Assembly (NCBI RefSeq): GCF_045310525.1
Contig: NZ_JBJHZY010000001.1
Span: forward strand, 1,240,001-1,304,000
Direction of reading: 5' to 3'
Source: Clostridium_AT radicumherbarum
Lineage (GTDB): Bacteria; Bacillota; Clostridia; Clostridiales; Clostridiaceae
Length of the DNA: 64,000 bases
Position 1 is the first letter of the stretch, and each line of letters begins with the position of its first letter. A program made the translations under genes and the position numbers. Positions 53,811 to 62,572 of this stretch are shown here, in pieces. The notes under the pieces were generated by a model. That model saw only the letters and a list, made by a program, of their open reading frames with translations. It searched no databases and was not told where the DNA came from.

Positions 53811-54569
53811 ATGAGATTTAAAGAAAGAATATTTAAAGAAAAGTTATATGGATCCTTTATAAAAATTTTAACAAATCCTTCAGTTACAATATTAGCTAAA
53901 AACGCTGGATTTGATTTCTTATTCTATGATTGTGAACATGGTATGTTTACTTATGAGACACTTCACAACTTAATATTAATGGGTAATGCAGTTGGCATTC
54001 CATCATTTGTAAGAGTACCTCAGTTAGCAAGAGGAGATGTATCAAGGTCTTTAGACTGTGGAGCTACTGGAGTTATGGTTCCAATGATTGAAAATAGAGA
54101 GCAGGCTAAATTACTGGTAGAGTGGTCTAAATATCCACCTATAGGTCATAGGAGTTATTCTGGAGGTGCTAATACAAACTACAAGTCCTCTGGAAATCAC
54201 AGAAACAATATGATTGAACTAAATGAATCAGTAATATCAATAGTGCAAATCGAAACAGTTCAAGGCGTTATGAATATTGAAGAAATATTATCTGTGGAAG
54301 GTATAGATGCTGTTATAGTTGGACCGGCTGATTTGGCTATTTCTTTAGGTATTCCAGGAGACTATTTTAATAAAATAGAAATTGAAGCAATTGATAAAGT
54401 AGCTTCAGCCTGCAAAAAATATAATAAAGGCTTTGGAATAATAGGAAAATTAGAATTGATAAAAAAATATAAAGATGATATAAATTTTTTAATTACAAAA
54501 ATTGATGTAGATATAATTAGAGATGGATTCACTCAATCAGTAAAAGATTTTAATTGCTTATATATCTAA
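53811..54569 (+). CDS. HpcH/HpaI-family class II aldolase
   Basis: This 252-residue metal-dependent pyruvate-type aldolase has the metal site segment FYDCEHGMFTYE (about 36-47), RVPQLARGDVSRSLDCGATGVMVPMIE (in parts) and VIVGPADLAISLG. Relatives cleave 2-keto-3-deoxy-glucarate or hydroxy-oxo acids. A GTG at 53802 is within the RBS (AAAGGACGGTG); ATG 53811 is used. It supports a sugar acid as the PTS substrate. Confidence 0.83.
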   Translation: MRFKERIFKEKLYGSFIKILTNPSVTILAKNAGFDFLFYDCEHGMFTYETLHNLILMGNAVGIPSFVRVPQLARGDVSRSLDCGATGVMVPMIENREQAKLLVEWSKYPPIGHRSYSGGANTNYKSSGNHRNNMIELNESVISIVQIETVQGVMNIEEILSVEGIDAVIVGPADLAISLGIPGDYFNKIEIEAIDKVASACKKYNKGFGIIGKLELIKKYKDDINFLITKIDVDIIRDGFTQSVKDFNCLYI

Positions 54570-54872
54570 TATATCTTGTAAATCTGAAAGCAAAAACAAT
54601 ATGATATAACTTTGAAATTATATTTGAGTTTAATCATAGATTTTTAGAACATTTAATGTTATTTTCTATTACAAAACTTGGACTAAAAATAGATTGAAAA
54701 TAACTTTGACAGAATTTAAAATATCAAGTGTAATTATATTAATAATGATATTCATAGAGTTCATATATTATATGAATATTCATGAAAAATATAGGGATGT
54801 GTCTTTGTAGAATGTTTCATGATAAATAATTTAATTTATAATTACAAAAAGCTTTTAAGAGGTGAGAATTCA
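54570..54872. other. intergenic region with internal operon promoter block
   Basis: These 303 bases hold the second copy of the 56-base block (54671-54726), which is likely an operator or promoter for the EIIA-KDPG aldolase part. An AT-rich palindrome (TTCATATATTATATGAA, 54762-54778) lies further on. The AGAGGTGAG ribosome site for EIIA follows. No reading frame was supported. Confidence 0.55.
54671..54726 (+). promoter_or_regulatory. shared upstream block 2 of the PTS operon
   Basis: This block is the ungapped match to 50285-50340. Equal parts include ACAAAA-TTG, AGATTGAAAA and AATTTAAAAT. It is about 150 bases before the EIIA start. Confidence 0.5.
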
Positions 54873-55322
54873 ATGCTAAGTAAAATTATTAATGAAAACC
54901 TTATTCGCCTTAATATATCTGCGAATGATTGGGAGGATGCCGTTAGAAAAGCAGCATCAGCATTATTAGAGAACAATAAAATATCAGCATCATATATTGA
55001 TGAAATGATAAATACTGCAAAAGAAGTTGGGCCATATATTGTAATAACAAAGCATGTTGCCCTTCCACATGCAAGACCAGAGGCAGGTGCAAAAGAAATT
55101 GCAATAGGTATTGCAACTTTAGAGCATCCAATAGAATTTGGTAATGTGGATAATGACCCAGTTAAATATATATTTAGTCTAAGTGCAGTAGATCAAAATA
55201 CCCATCTACAGGCTATGTCAGAATTAGCAATGCTGCTTGAAAAAGACGAGTTCTATAAGGTTTTAGATAAAGCAGAAAATGCAGAAGAAATTATGAATTA
55301 TATAAGAACCTACGAATCGTAG
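54873..55322 (+). CDS. PTS EIIA component (fructose/mannitol-type fold)
   Basis: This 149-residue EIIA has the phospho-His in KHVALPHARPEAGAKE (about residue 65). It is nearly the same along its whole length as the C-terminal domain of the PRD regulator at 48128. An ATG at 54819 lacks an RBS; ATG 54873 follows AGAGGTGAG. It passes phosphate from HPr to the EIIB at 52143. Confidence 0.9.
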   Translation: MLSKIINENLIRLNISANDWEDAVRKAASALLENNKISASYIDEMINTAKEVGPYIVITKHVALPHARPEAGAKEIAIGIATLEHPIEFGNVDNDPVKYIFSLSAVDQNTHLQAMSELAMLLEKDEFYKVLDKAENAEEIMNYIRTYES

Positions 55323-55374
55323 AAAAAATAGTAGAAACTTAAGAGAGATTTTCTTACTAGAAATGGAGGGGAAT

Positions 55375-56010
55375 ATGTTTAAAGCTGATATAATTAATAA
55401 AATAGAGGCAACAGGTGCAATGGCTATTGTAAGAACTGAATCCATAGAAAGAGCCATAGAAATAGCAGAAGGATGCTTAAAAGGCGGAGTAGATGTACTT
55501 GAAATAAGTTATACCTTACCTAATGCTGGAGATGTAATTAAGGCTCTTAATGATAAATTTGATGATAATTTATTAGTAGGAGCAGGCACAATCTTAGATG
55601 GAGAGACAGCAAGACTTGCTATCTTATCTGGGGCTAAATTCATTATTGCTCCAAATTTTAGCAGGGAAGTTGCGAAAGTATGCAATCGCTATCAAATACC
55701 TTATGCTCCTGGGTGTACTACTGTAACTGAAATGGTAGAAGCCTTAGAAGTTGGAGCATCATATATAAAAGCATTTCCTATTTCTAACTTTTATGGGCCT
55801 TCACTAGTATCGGTACTCAAAACGCCCATTCCTAATTTACCGATTTTGGCATCAGGAGGAGCTAATTTAGACAATTTAGAACTGTGGCTTAAAAACGGTG
55901 TAGATGCAGTAGGCTTTGGTGGTCTTCTGACAAAAGGAAGTAAACATGAAATTGCTGAAAATGCTAGAAAAATAAGAGAGATTATAGTTAATACAAGAAA
56001 ATATAGGTAG
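55375..56010 (+). CDS. KDPG/KHG aldolase-like protein
   Basis: This 211-residue class I aldolase cleaves 2-keto-3-deoxy-6-phosphogluconate (or the galactonate form) into pyruvate and glyceraldehyde-3-phosphate in relatives. The Schiff-base Lys is in YIKAFPISNFYGPS (about residue 133), and GAGTILDGETA and PGCTTVTEM are family segments. The base Glu is in VLEISYTLPNA (about 41). The GGAGGGG site is before ATG 55375. It ends the operon and links the PTS substrate to glycolysis. Confidence 0.9.
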   Translation: MFKADIINKIEATGAMAIVRTESIERAIEIAEGCLKGGVDVLEISYTLPNAGDVIKALNDKFDDNLLVGAGTILDGETARLAILSGAKFIIAPNFSREVAKVCNRYQIPYAPGCTTVTEMVEALEVGASYIKAFPISNFYGPSLVSVLKTPIPNLPILASGGANLDNLELWLKNGVDAVGFGGLLTKGSKHEIAENARKIREIIVNTRKYR

Positions 56011-56077
56011 CAGAACATAATATTTAGAATTAAGATTACAATGAAGTGATTTCTAAATAAAGAATAAAATAAGGTAT

Positions 56078-56112
56078 AAAGCAATCAAATTTTTTTGGTT
56101 GCTTTTTTTTAT
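56078..56112 (+). terminator. rho-independent terminator
   Basis: A 12-bp stem (AAAGCAATCAAA/TTTGGTTGCTTT, one G-T pair) is followed by a long T-run. It ends the PTS operon. Confidence 0.88.
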
Positions 56113-56222
56113 TGTGAACTAAAAAATTTATTTTAATGTAACCGTTTTAATAGGCTTTAGTGATATTGACAAGCAAAAAACCATAATTTATAATAAAAAG
56201 CAATAAAAAATTTAATAAAAAT

Positions 56223-56331
56223 CCTTATCTAGAGAAAACCGAGGGACTGGCCCGATGAAGTTTCAGCAACCAGCATGTTTCATTTGCATGCAAGGTGCTA
56301 ATTCCTGCAGATATTTATCTGAAAGATGAGG
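56223..56331 (+). ncRNA. SAM-I (S-box) riboswitch
   Basis: P1 pairs CCTTATCT (56223-56230) with AGATGAGG (56324-56331). The core shows AGAG, GAGGGACTGGCCCGATGAAG, CAGCAACC and AAGGTGCTAATTCC, which are hallmark S-box elements. A terminator follows whose left arm can also pair with the 3' side of P1. Excess SAM should turn off the aminotransferase and metQ genes. Confidence 0.95.
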
Positions 56332-56376
56332 GAAGGTAGAATATTTATCCCTTCCATGGGCTTTTTTTATACTTAG

Positions 56377-56409
56377 AATCCTCATCTTTTTATAGATGAG
56401 GATTTTTTT
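56377..56409 (+). terminator. SAM riboswitch terminator
   Basis: An 11-bp perfect stem (AATCCTCATCT/AGATGAGGATT) is followed by TTTTT. Its 5' arm (CCTCATCT, 56380-56387) is complementary to the 3' P1 strand, so an antiterminator forms when SAM is low. A smaller stem (GGAAGG/CCTTCC, 56331-56355) lies between and is followed by a T-run at 56362. Confidence 0.9.
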
Positions 56410-56491
56410 GTATATGTTTTAATATCGCTTTTTATATTAGCGTGTTATAAAACATAATTTTTTATTAATAGTTATGAAAGGGTGGTTTGGC

Positions 56492-57664
56492 ATGCCAGAA
56501 ATTAGCAGCAGACTTAACGGATTTACTGAATCTGTTATAAGAAGAATGACAAGAATTGCAAATCAATATGGAGCCACTAATTTATCTCAAGGCTTTCCTG
56601 ATTTTGATCCTCCAGTTGAGCTTCTTGAAGCTCTAAAAAAGGTGGCAGATGAAGGACCCCATCAATACGAAATTACCTGGGGTTCACAAAAACTTAGAGA
56701 GGCTATTGCAAAAAAACAACAAAAGTTTATGGGTATTCCCATAGATCCAAACAGTGAAATTGTAGTTACTTGTGGGAGTACAGAGGCTATGATGGTAGCA
56801 ATGATGAGCGTTTGCGATCCTGGAGACAGAGTAATCGTATTTTCACCTTTTTATGAAAACTATGTTGCAGATACAGTACTTTGCGGAGCAGATCCTATTT
56901 ATGTTCCTCTGTATCCGCCGGAATTTATGTTTGACAAAGAAGAACTTAGAGCAGCTTTTAAGCAGGGAGCAAAAGCACTTATACTTTGCAATCCTTCAAA
57001 CCCCACTGGAAAGGTATTTACTGAGGAAGAGCTTAAGTATATTGCAGACCTTACAGAAGAATTTGACACATTTGTTATAACTGATGAAGTTTATGAGCAT
57101 ATTGTCATGAAGCCGTATAAACACAAGTATTTTGCAGCACTTCCTGGAATGTTCGAGAGGACATTATCCTGCAGCTCTTTTTCTAAAACCTACTCTATAA
57201 CCGGCTGGAGAATAGGTTATGTAATTGCTCCAAGTAATGTAATAGAAAATGCTAAAAAGGTGCATGACTTCTTAACTGTAGGAGCTGCAGCACCACTTCA
57301 GGCTGCTGTGCTTGCAGGTTTAAATTTGCCAAATGAATATTATGAAAAATTACAAGAACGTTATACAGAAAAAAGAAATATCTTTTTGAAAGGGCTTGAT
57401 GAGGCAGGTTTAAAATATACAGTACCGGAAGGTGCTTATTATGTTATGGTGGATATCTCTGAATTTACTAGTGGAAGTGATACTGAATTTTGTGAATGGC
57501 TTGCAAAAGAAGTTGGGGTGGCAGCAGTTCCGGGTTCAAGTTTCTTTAGAGAGAATGTAAATAATCTAATAAGATTTCACTTTGCTAAAAAAACAGAAAC
57601 TTTGTTAGAAGCGACAAAGAGACTTAAGACATTAAGAGAGAAGGCTATAAAAAGAAATATTTAA
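56492..57664 (+). CDS. pyridoxal-phosphate aminotransferase, class I/II
   Basis: This 390-residue fold-type I aminotransferase resembles aspartate/methionine aminotransferases (MtnE, YbdL-like). The N-terminal NLSQGFPDFDPP, CNPSNPTGKVFT, ITDEVYEHI, and the PLP-Lys in SFSKTYSITGWRIGY (about residue 234) are present. The SAM riboswitch upstream and metQ downstream point to methionine or 4-methylthio-2-oxobutyrate as substrate. An ATG at 56474 precedes the AAGGGTGGT site; ATG 56492 is used. Confidence 0.88.
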   Translation: MPEISSRLNGFTESVIRRMTRIANQYGATNLSQGFPDFDPPVELLEALKKVADEGPHQYEITWGSQKLREAIAKKQQKFMGIPIDPNSEIVVTCGSTEAMMVAMMSVCDPGDRVIVFSPFYENYVADTVLCGADPIYVPLYPPEFMFDKEELRAAFKQGAKALILCNPSNPTGKVFTEEELKYIADLTEEFDTFVITDEVYEHIVMKPYKHKYFAALPGMFERTLSCSSFSKTYSITGWRIGYVIAPSNVIENAKKVHDFLTVGAAAPLQAAVLAGLNLPNEYYEKLQERYTEKRNIFLKGLDEAGLKYTVPEGAYYVMVDISEFTSGSDTEFCEWLAKEVGVAAVPGSSFFRENVNNLIRFHFAKKTETLLEATKRLKTLREKAIKRNI

Positions 57665-57686
57665 TAAATAAAAGGGGGACTTTTTA

Positions 57687-58502
57687 ATGAAAAAGACTAT
57701 AGCAATTATATTATCAACAATAATAGGAGCATCAATTCTTTCGGGCTGCAGCACAAAGCCTGCTTCGACAGCAGCAAGCTCTGATGAGCCCTTAAAGGTA
57801 GGAGTGACAGCCGGGCCACACGAACAAGTAGCTGAAAAGGTAAAAGAAGTTGCAGAAAAAAATGGATTAAAAATAAAAATTGTTACTTTTAATGATTATG
57901 TGCAGCCTAATAAACAGCTTTTCGAAAAACAAATAGATGTAAATATATATCAGCATGAGCCATACTTAAAGAAATTTAATGAGGATCAAAACATGAATCT
58001 TGTTAAGGTTGCGAATGCAGTTAATTTCCCAATGGGAGTATATTCTCAAAAAATTAAAAATTTAGATGAGCTTAAGGATGGAGATAAGGTTTCATTGCCA
58101 AACGATCCTACCAATGAGGCAAGAGCCTTGATTCTTTTAGAAGCTGCTAAAGTAATTAAGCTTAAATCAGGTGTTGGCGTAAATGCTACTATAAGGGATG
58201 TCGCTGAAAATCCAAAGAATTTAAAATTCATAGAACTGGAAGCAGCCATGGTTCCTCGTTCTCTAACTGAAGTAGCTGCTGCAGCAATTAATACTAATTT
58301 TGCAATGGAAGCAAAGCTAGATCCAGTGAAGGATGCAATATTTATTGAACCTAAAGATTCTCCTTGGGTAAATATAATTGTTGCAAGACCTGATAATCAA
58401 AATGATCCAAGGATTAAAAAGCTAGTTGAGGCTTATCATTCTGATGAGGTTAAAAAATATATTGAAGATACCTTCAAGGGATCAGTTATTCCTGGGTTTT
58501 AA
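57687..58502 (+). CDS. metQ: methionine-binding lipoprotein MetQ
   Basis: This 271-residue NlpA-family lipoprotein binds methionine for the MetNI ABC importer. The signal peptide ends in a lipobox ILSGC with Cys21. KVGVTAGPHEQVAE, INIYQHEPYL-like (VNIYQHEPYLKKF) and KVSLPNDPTNEARALILL are family segments. It follows the aminotransferase by 22 bases, in the SAM-controlled unit. No metN or metI gene is adjacent, so the transporter core must be encoded elsewhere. Confidence 0.9.
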   Translation: MKKTIAIILSTIIGASILSGCSTKPASTAASSDEPLKVGVTAGPHEQVAEKVKEVAEKNGLKIKIVTFNDYVQPNKQLFEKQIDVNIYQHEPYLKKFNEDQNMNLVKVANAVNFPMGVYSQKIKNLDELKDGDKVSLPNDPTNEARALILLEAAKVIKLKSGVGVNATIRDVAENPKNLKFIELEAAMVPRSLTEVAAAAINTNFAMEAKLDPVKDAIFIEPKDSPWVNIIVARPDNQNDPRIKKLVEAYHSDEVKKYIEDTFKGSVIPGF

Positions 58503-58510
58503 ATATGCTT

Positions 58511-58546
58511 ATAAAGAAAATCCCTCACGGGATTTTCTTTATAAAT
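58511..58546 (+). terminator. rho-independent terminator
   Basis: A 14-bp perfect stem (ATAAAGAAAATCCC/GGGATTTTCTTTAT) has a four-base loop. It ends metQ. Confidence 0.8.
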
Positions 58547-58581
58547 TGCCTATAATTAATATATCTAGTGGAGGTTAAGCT

Positions 58582-59862
58582 ATGTCTACTTATAAGTTTA
58601 AATATGGAAAAATAAAGTTTGAAGTTGATATTAATGATAAGGATATAATAAATACATTACTTCCTAAGGAAAAAGAGATTTTGTCTGATATACCAAAGGA
58701 AGTTGAAAGAGCTTTAGAAAACCCCATAGGAACTCTGCCTTTAAAAGAAATTGTTAAAGCTAGGGAAAAGGTTATTATTATTGTAAGTGATGTAACAAGA
58801 CTATGGATAAAAACAGATAAATTTTTGGTTTATATAATTGATTACTTAAATAAATTTGGGGCTCATGATAATGATATTTCAGTTTTAATAGCTTTAGGTA
58901 CACATAGAGCTTCTTCAGAGGAAGAGAAAAGGCTTATAGTAGGGGAAGAAGTATATAAGAGGGTTAAAATCTATGATCATAACTGTTATGATAAAAATGT
59001 TTTATCTTATATTTGTGAATCAAAGGCTAAAACCCCAATTTACATCAATAAAAGAGTTATAGAAGCGGATAGAGTTATTTTAACCGGCGGTATAGTGTTC
59101 CATCTATTTGCAGGCTTTGGGGGAGGAGCTAAGAGTATGGTTCCGGGAGTAGCTGGGCTTAATACAATTCAACATAATCATAGACTTACTTTTCATGAAG
59201 GAGAAGGCACAGGACTTAATCATAATGCCTGCTCTAATAAAATTCACGGAAACCCTATGAGAGAAGATATTAATGAGATATGCAGAAAAATAAATCCTGA
59301 CTTTTTATTTAATGCTGCATTAGACGCAGAAGGTAATTTTATAGAATTTGTGGCTGGGGATTTTGAAAAGGCATGGGAAAAGGGCTGTAATTCCATAAGA
59401 GAAATGTATGGAATACACATAGAAGAGAAAGCTGATATTATCATAGCCTCAGCTGGTGGATATCCAAAGGACATTAATTTGTACCAAACAGTTAAAACTA
59501 TGGATAATTGCATCTATGGTGGAGAAGAGAACAGTGTAGTCATTCTTATTTCAGAATGCTCAGAAGGGCTTGGAGCAGAAGAGTTTTTGCAATGGTTTCA
59601 ATATAAAACCTTAGAAGACATGGAAAGAGGCTTAAAAAAGAACTTTACCGTTCCTGGTTATGCTGCTTATAAAACTTTTTACTTAGGAAAATACAGAAAG
59701 GTAATTTTAATATCTACTCTTATGGACAAGGTAGTAAAGGAGATTGGCTTTATTCCTTCTCATTCCTTAAAAGAAGCCTTGGATTTAGCCTATAAGCTAT
59801 CTAAGCCAAACCCTAAAATTTCTCTTATGCCTATTGGAGGAAATACTCTTCCTATAGTTTAA
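58582..59862 (+). CDS. LarA-family (nickel-pincer lactate racemase-like) protein
   Basis: This 426-residue protein belongs to the LarA/DUF2088 family of 2-hydroxyacid racemases or epimerases that use a nickel-pincer nucleotide. Motifs are VSDVTRLW (about 72), ALGTHRASSEEE (catalytic His about 107) and HLFAGFGGGAKSMVPGVAG (His and cofactor Lys about 175-185). larB, larC and larE, needed to make the cofactor, are absent nearby. The substrate may be lactate or another 2-hydroxy acid; many LarA paralogues are not lactate racemases. Confidence 0.85.
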   Translation: MSTYKFKYGKIKFEVDINDKDIINTLLPKEKEILSDIPKEVERALENPIGTLPLKEIVKAREKVIIIVSDVTRLWIKTDKFLVYIIDYLNKFGAHDNDISVLIALGTHRASSEEEKRLIVGEEVYKRVKIYDHNCYDKNVLSYICESKAKTPIYINKRVIEADRVILTGGIVFHLFAGFGGGAKSMVPGVAGLNTIQHNHRLTFHEGEGTGLNHNACSNKIHGNPMREDINEICRKINPDFLFNAALDAEGNFIEFVAGDFEKAWEKGCNSIREMYGIHIEEKADIIIASAGGYPKDINLYQTVKTMDNCIYGGEENSVVILISECSEGLGAEEFLQWFQYKTLEDMERGLKKNFTVPGYAAYKTFYLGKYRKVILISTLMDKVVKEIGFIPSHSLKEALDLAYKLSKPNPKISLMPIGGNTLPIV

Positions 59863-59969
59863 TCCATAATTAGCTTAAAAGCTTTTGATTGTCATCTAAT
59901 GTAAGCTTAAGTGCAATAGTATAAAATATTAATTATGTCTAATGATATAATTAATAGGAGATGATGAGT

Positions 59970-60146
59970 TTGAATAAACAAAGAGTAAAAGAAATATTAG
60001 AATCTAATGGCGTTATAAATGTTACATATAAAAATAATCCTGTATGGCTTGAAAGTATTGGTGCAGATAAAGATGGAGTTATCCAAGTAAGAGATTTAAA
60101 GACAGATAAAATTATGACGGTAAATATTAGTGACTTAGATGGATAA
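59970..60146 (+). CDS. SspH-like small acid-soluble spore protein
   Basis: This 58-residue protein fits the H-type small acid-soluble spore proteins (MNKQRVKEILES...VNVTYKNNPVWLES). Two ATG codons at 59961 and 59964 sit too close to AGGAG; TTG 59970 gives nine-base spacing and the right N-terminus. Members are made in the forespore; their role is minor or unknown. It supports a spore-forming host. Confidence 0.8.
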   Translation: MNKQRVKEILESNGVINVTYKNNPVWLESIGADKDGVIQVRDLKTDKIMTVNISDLDG

Positions 60147-60168
60147 TTATTATTAAAAATTTGCCTGA

Positions 60169-60885
60169 TTACAAATTATTAATTGAATTAAATAGTTGTT
60201 CAAGTTTATCAAAATTGTCTTTGCATATAATAATTTCTTGACCCTCTCTATAAATAATACCTTCATCTGTTAATTTATTTAAATATCTATAAAGTGTTCT
60301 TTTATTTATTTGAAGGGAATCGGCAATAAAAGCTTTATTATCATTTATTCTATTAGGCAGACTTTTGCCTAATACCTTGTTATATAAGTAAATAATTAAA
60401 TTTTCATAGGGTGATACTGATGCCTTATATTCTGAGACCATCATTGAGTGGGTAGAAAAGTAAGCTAAGTATTTTATTATAATGGATGAAATTTGAATAT
60501 CATTATAAACTGCTTCTAAAAATTTATCTTTATTTATTTTAACTAGTAAAGCCTTAGACAGGGTTATTACTGTACCTTTATAATAATTTTCACTATTTAT
60601 GGATTCAATTAATCCAAATATCTGTGCAGCTTTAAGAGTGTCAGCTATAATACGCCTGCCATCAAGAGTATAGTTTTCTACGTAAGTAGTGCCATTTACT
60701 AGAATATATATAAATTCTAATTTTTTATTGCTCTCAATAAATATAGTATTTTCTTTTAAACTCAACATTTGAATGCTATCAGATGCAAAATCCTTAAAAA
60801 AAGCTCTTGTATTATATAAGGGCTTTTCTTCCTGAGAGAAAGAAAACTTAAGTATTTCTTCTAAAGAATTATAAAAATTATTCAT
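60169..60885 (-). CDS. Crp/Fnr-family transcriptional regulator
   Basis: This 238-residue protein has an N-terminal cyclic-nucleotide-binding-like domain (about 25-140) and a C-terminal winged HTH (NDNKAFIADSLQINKRTLYRYLNKL, about 184-208, in parts). There is no N-terminal Cys cluster, so it is not an iron-sulfur Fnr type. It is divergent from yjjI-yjjW, with a perfect 12-bp palindrome between them, so it probably controls that operon. The ligand is unknown. AAAAAGGAG precedes the ATG. Confidence 0.85.
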   Translation of the reverse strand: MNNFYNSLEEILKFSFSQEEKPLYNTRAFFKDFASDSIQMLSLKENTIFIESNKKLEFIYILVNGTTYVENYTLDGRRIIADTLKAAQIFGLIESINSENYYKGTVITLSKALLVKINKDKFLEAVYNDIQISSIIIKYLAYFSTHSMMVSEYKASVSPYENLIIYLYNKVLGKSLPNRINDNKAFIADSLQINKRTLYRYLNKLTDEGIIYREGQEIIICKDNFDKLEQLFNSINNL

Positions 60886-60908
60886 AGCGGCTCCTTTTTA
60901 ATAAAATG

Positions 60909-60920
60909 TGACAATTGTCA
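60909..60920. promoter_or_regulatory. palindromic operator candidate of the Crp/Fnr regulator
   Basis: TGACAATTGTCA is a perfect palindrome in the divergent promoter region. Its outer TGAC/GTCA half-sites fit Crp/Fnr-type operators. A second inverted repeat (TATTGAT/ATCAATA, 60939-60945 with 60954-60960) lies nearby and may be a second site. Confidence 0.6.
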
Positions 60921-61039
60921 TTTATTTTATCATAGCATTATTGATAAAATATAATCAATAGAAAATGTTATCATGGAATAAATCTTTGGGTACATAACAA
61001 TTAAAAATTGCTATGTACGAATTAGGAAGGGGAGTTATT

Positions 61040-62572
61040 GTGAAGATTTATAAAAGTATTGAAGAAACAAAAGAAGATGTATTAAATACAATTAAGAACT
61101 CAGCTCTTACTTATGAGCAGCAGGCCTATGGACTTGCTAAACTGGCAGAAAATCAGCTGCCTTATCCAGCTGGGGCTGATGAAAAATTCTTTGAACTTGT
61201 TAATAAAGGAATTATCTGTGACCTTGATGAAGGTCATGCACCTTATGCTCCAAGATATATTTTACCTGATTATGAAAAGTTACTTAAGGAAGGCTGTGAA
61301 TTTCTAAGATTAAAACCGGCTAAAACCTTAACAGATGCAATTAATATGCTTTTGGTATTTTATCATCATGTACCATCTGTAACAAGATTTCCTGTTTATC
61401 TTGGAAGCATTGATAAGCTATTAAATCCATTTATTACTGATGAGGAACAGGCAAGGGACCAAATAAAATGGTTCTTAATTCATTTAGACAGAACAATTAA
61501 TGACAGCTTTTCACATGCAAATATCGGACCTGAAGAGACCTTAGCTGGTAATATTATTATTGATTTAGAAAAAGAACTTCAAGATGTAACCCCCAATTTG
61601 ACTATCCTTTATGATAAGGAAAAAACAAGCAATGAATTTGCTTTAAAGTGTGTAAGTACCTCCTTAGTTTGTGCAAATCCGGCCTTTGCAAATGACAAGA
61701 TGTTTAGAGAAGATTTTCATGGAGATTATGGAATAGCAAGCTGCTATAATGGACTTCCAATAGCTGGTGGAGCCTTTACACTTTCAAGACTAAGATTAAA
61801 TAAGATAGCTATAAATTCAGAATCAGTGGAGGATTTTTTCAAAGTTAAGCTCAATGAGGCTATTGATTCTATGACTAAATTTATGGAGAGTAAAATTAGA
61901 TTTATCGTTGAAGAAACTCCATTTTTCAAATCTAATTTTTTAGTTACAGAAGGTTTTGTAAAGCTTGATAGATTTGTTGGTTTATTTGGAATGGTAGGAA
62001 TGCATGAATGTGTAAATAAGCTAATGGAATTAGATAACAAGAATTTATATTATGGTAAAGATAGGGAAGCAAACGAGCTGGGAGTTAAAATTATGGATAC
62101 CATAAAGGAAAGAGTGGCAAATTTCGAAAGTAAGTATGGAAAGATATGGGGAAATAAATTTATGCTACACTCACAGGTTGGAGCAGCTAATGACGAAGAT
62201 ACAACAGCAGGTGTAAGAATAGCCATAGGTAAAGAAATTCCTCTATATGACCATTTAAAGCAAGCTGGAATGTTCCATAAGTACTTTCCATCAGGAATAG
62301 GTGACCATTTCCCCTTTGATCATACAGCTAATGAAAATCCCCAGGCTGTTCTAGATATCTTTAATGGAGGCTTTGCTTCTGGTATGAGATATATATCTGC
62401 ATATCCTGAAGATGGAGATTTAATTAGGGTTACTGGCTATCTTGTAAAGAAATCAGACCTTGAAAAAATCAATAAAGGGCAGCAGGTAAGCTATGATACC
62501 ATACAATATGCTCAGCAACCTTTAAATGAGTATGGAATTTTTGATAGAAAAGTAAGAAGTACAAATGATTAA
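61040..62572 (+). CDS. yjjI: YjjI-family glycyl radical enzyme
   Basis: This 510-residue glycyl radical enzyme is of the YjjI type, shorter than pyruvate formate-lyase. The radical Gly is in RVTGY (Gly466), 45 residues from the end. An active-site Cys candidate is in IASCYNGLPIAGG (about residue 236). AHANIGPEETLAGN-like (SHANIGPEE) is another family segment. The reaction is not established. GTG 61040 after AGGAAGGGGAG is taken as the start; an ATG at 61013 lies before the RBS. The activase gene overlaps its end. Confidence 0.88.
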   Translation: MKIYKSIEETKEDVLNTIKNSALTYEQQAYGLAKLAENQLPYPAGADEKFFELVNKGIICDLDEGHAPYAPRYILPDYEKLLKEGCEFLRLKPAKTLTDAINMLLVFYHHVPSVTRFPVYLGSIDKLLNPFITDEEQARDQIKWFLIHLDRTINDSFSHANIGPEETLAGNIIIDLEKELQDVTPNLTILYDKEKTSNEFALKCVSTSLVCANPAFANDKMFREDFHGDYGIASCYNGLPIAGGAFTLSRLRLNKIAINSESVEDFFKVKLNEAIDSMTKFMESKIRFIVEETPFFKSNFLVTEGFVKLDRFVGLFGMVGMHECVNKLMELDNKNLYYGKDREANELGVKIMDTIKERVANFESKYGKIWGNKFMLHSQVGAANDEDTTAGVRIAIGKEIPLYDHLKQAGMFHKYFPSGIGDHFPFDHTANENPQAVLDIFNGGFASGMRYISAYPEDGDLIRVTGYLVKKSDLEKINKGQQVSYDTIQYAQQPLNEYGIFDRKVRSTND

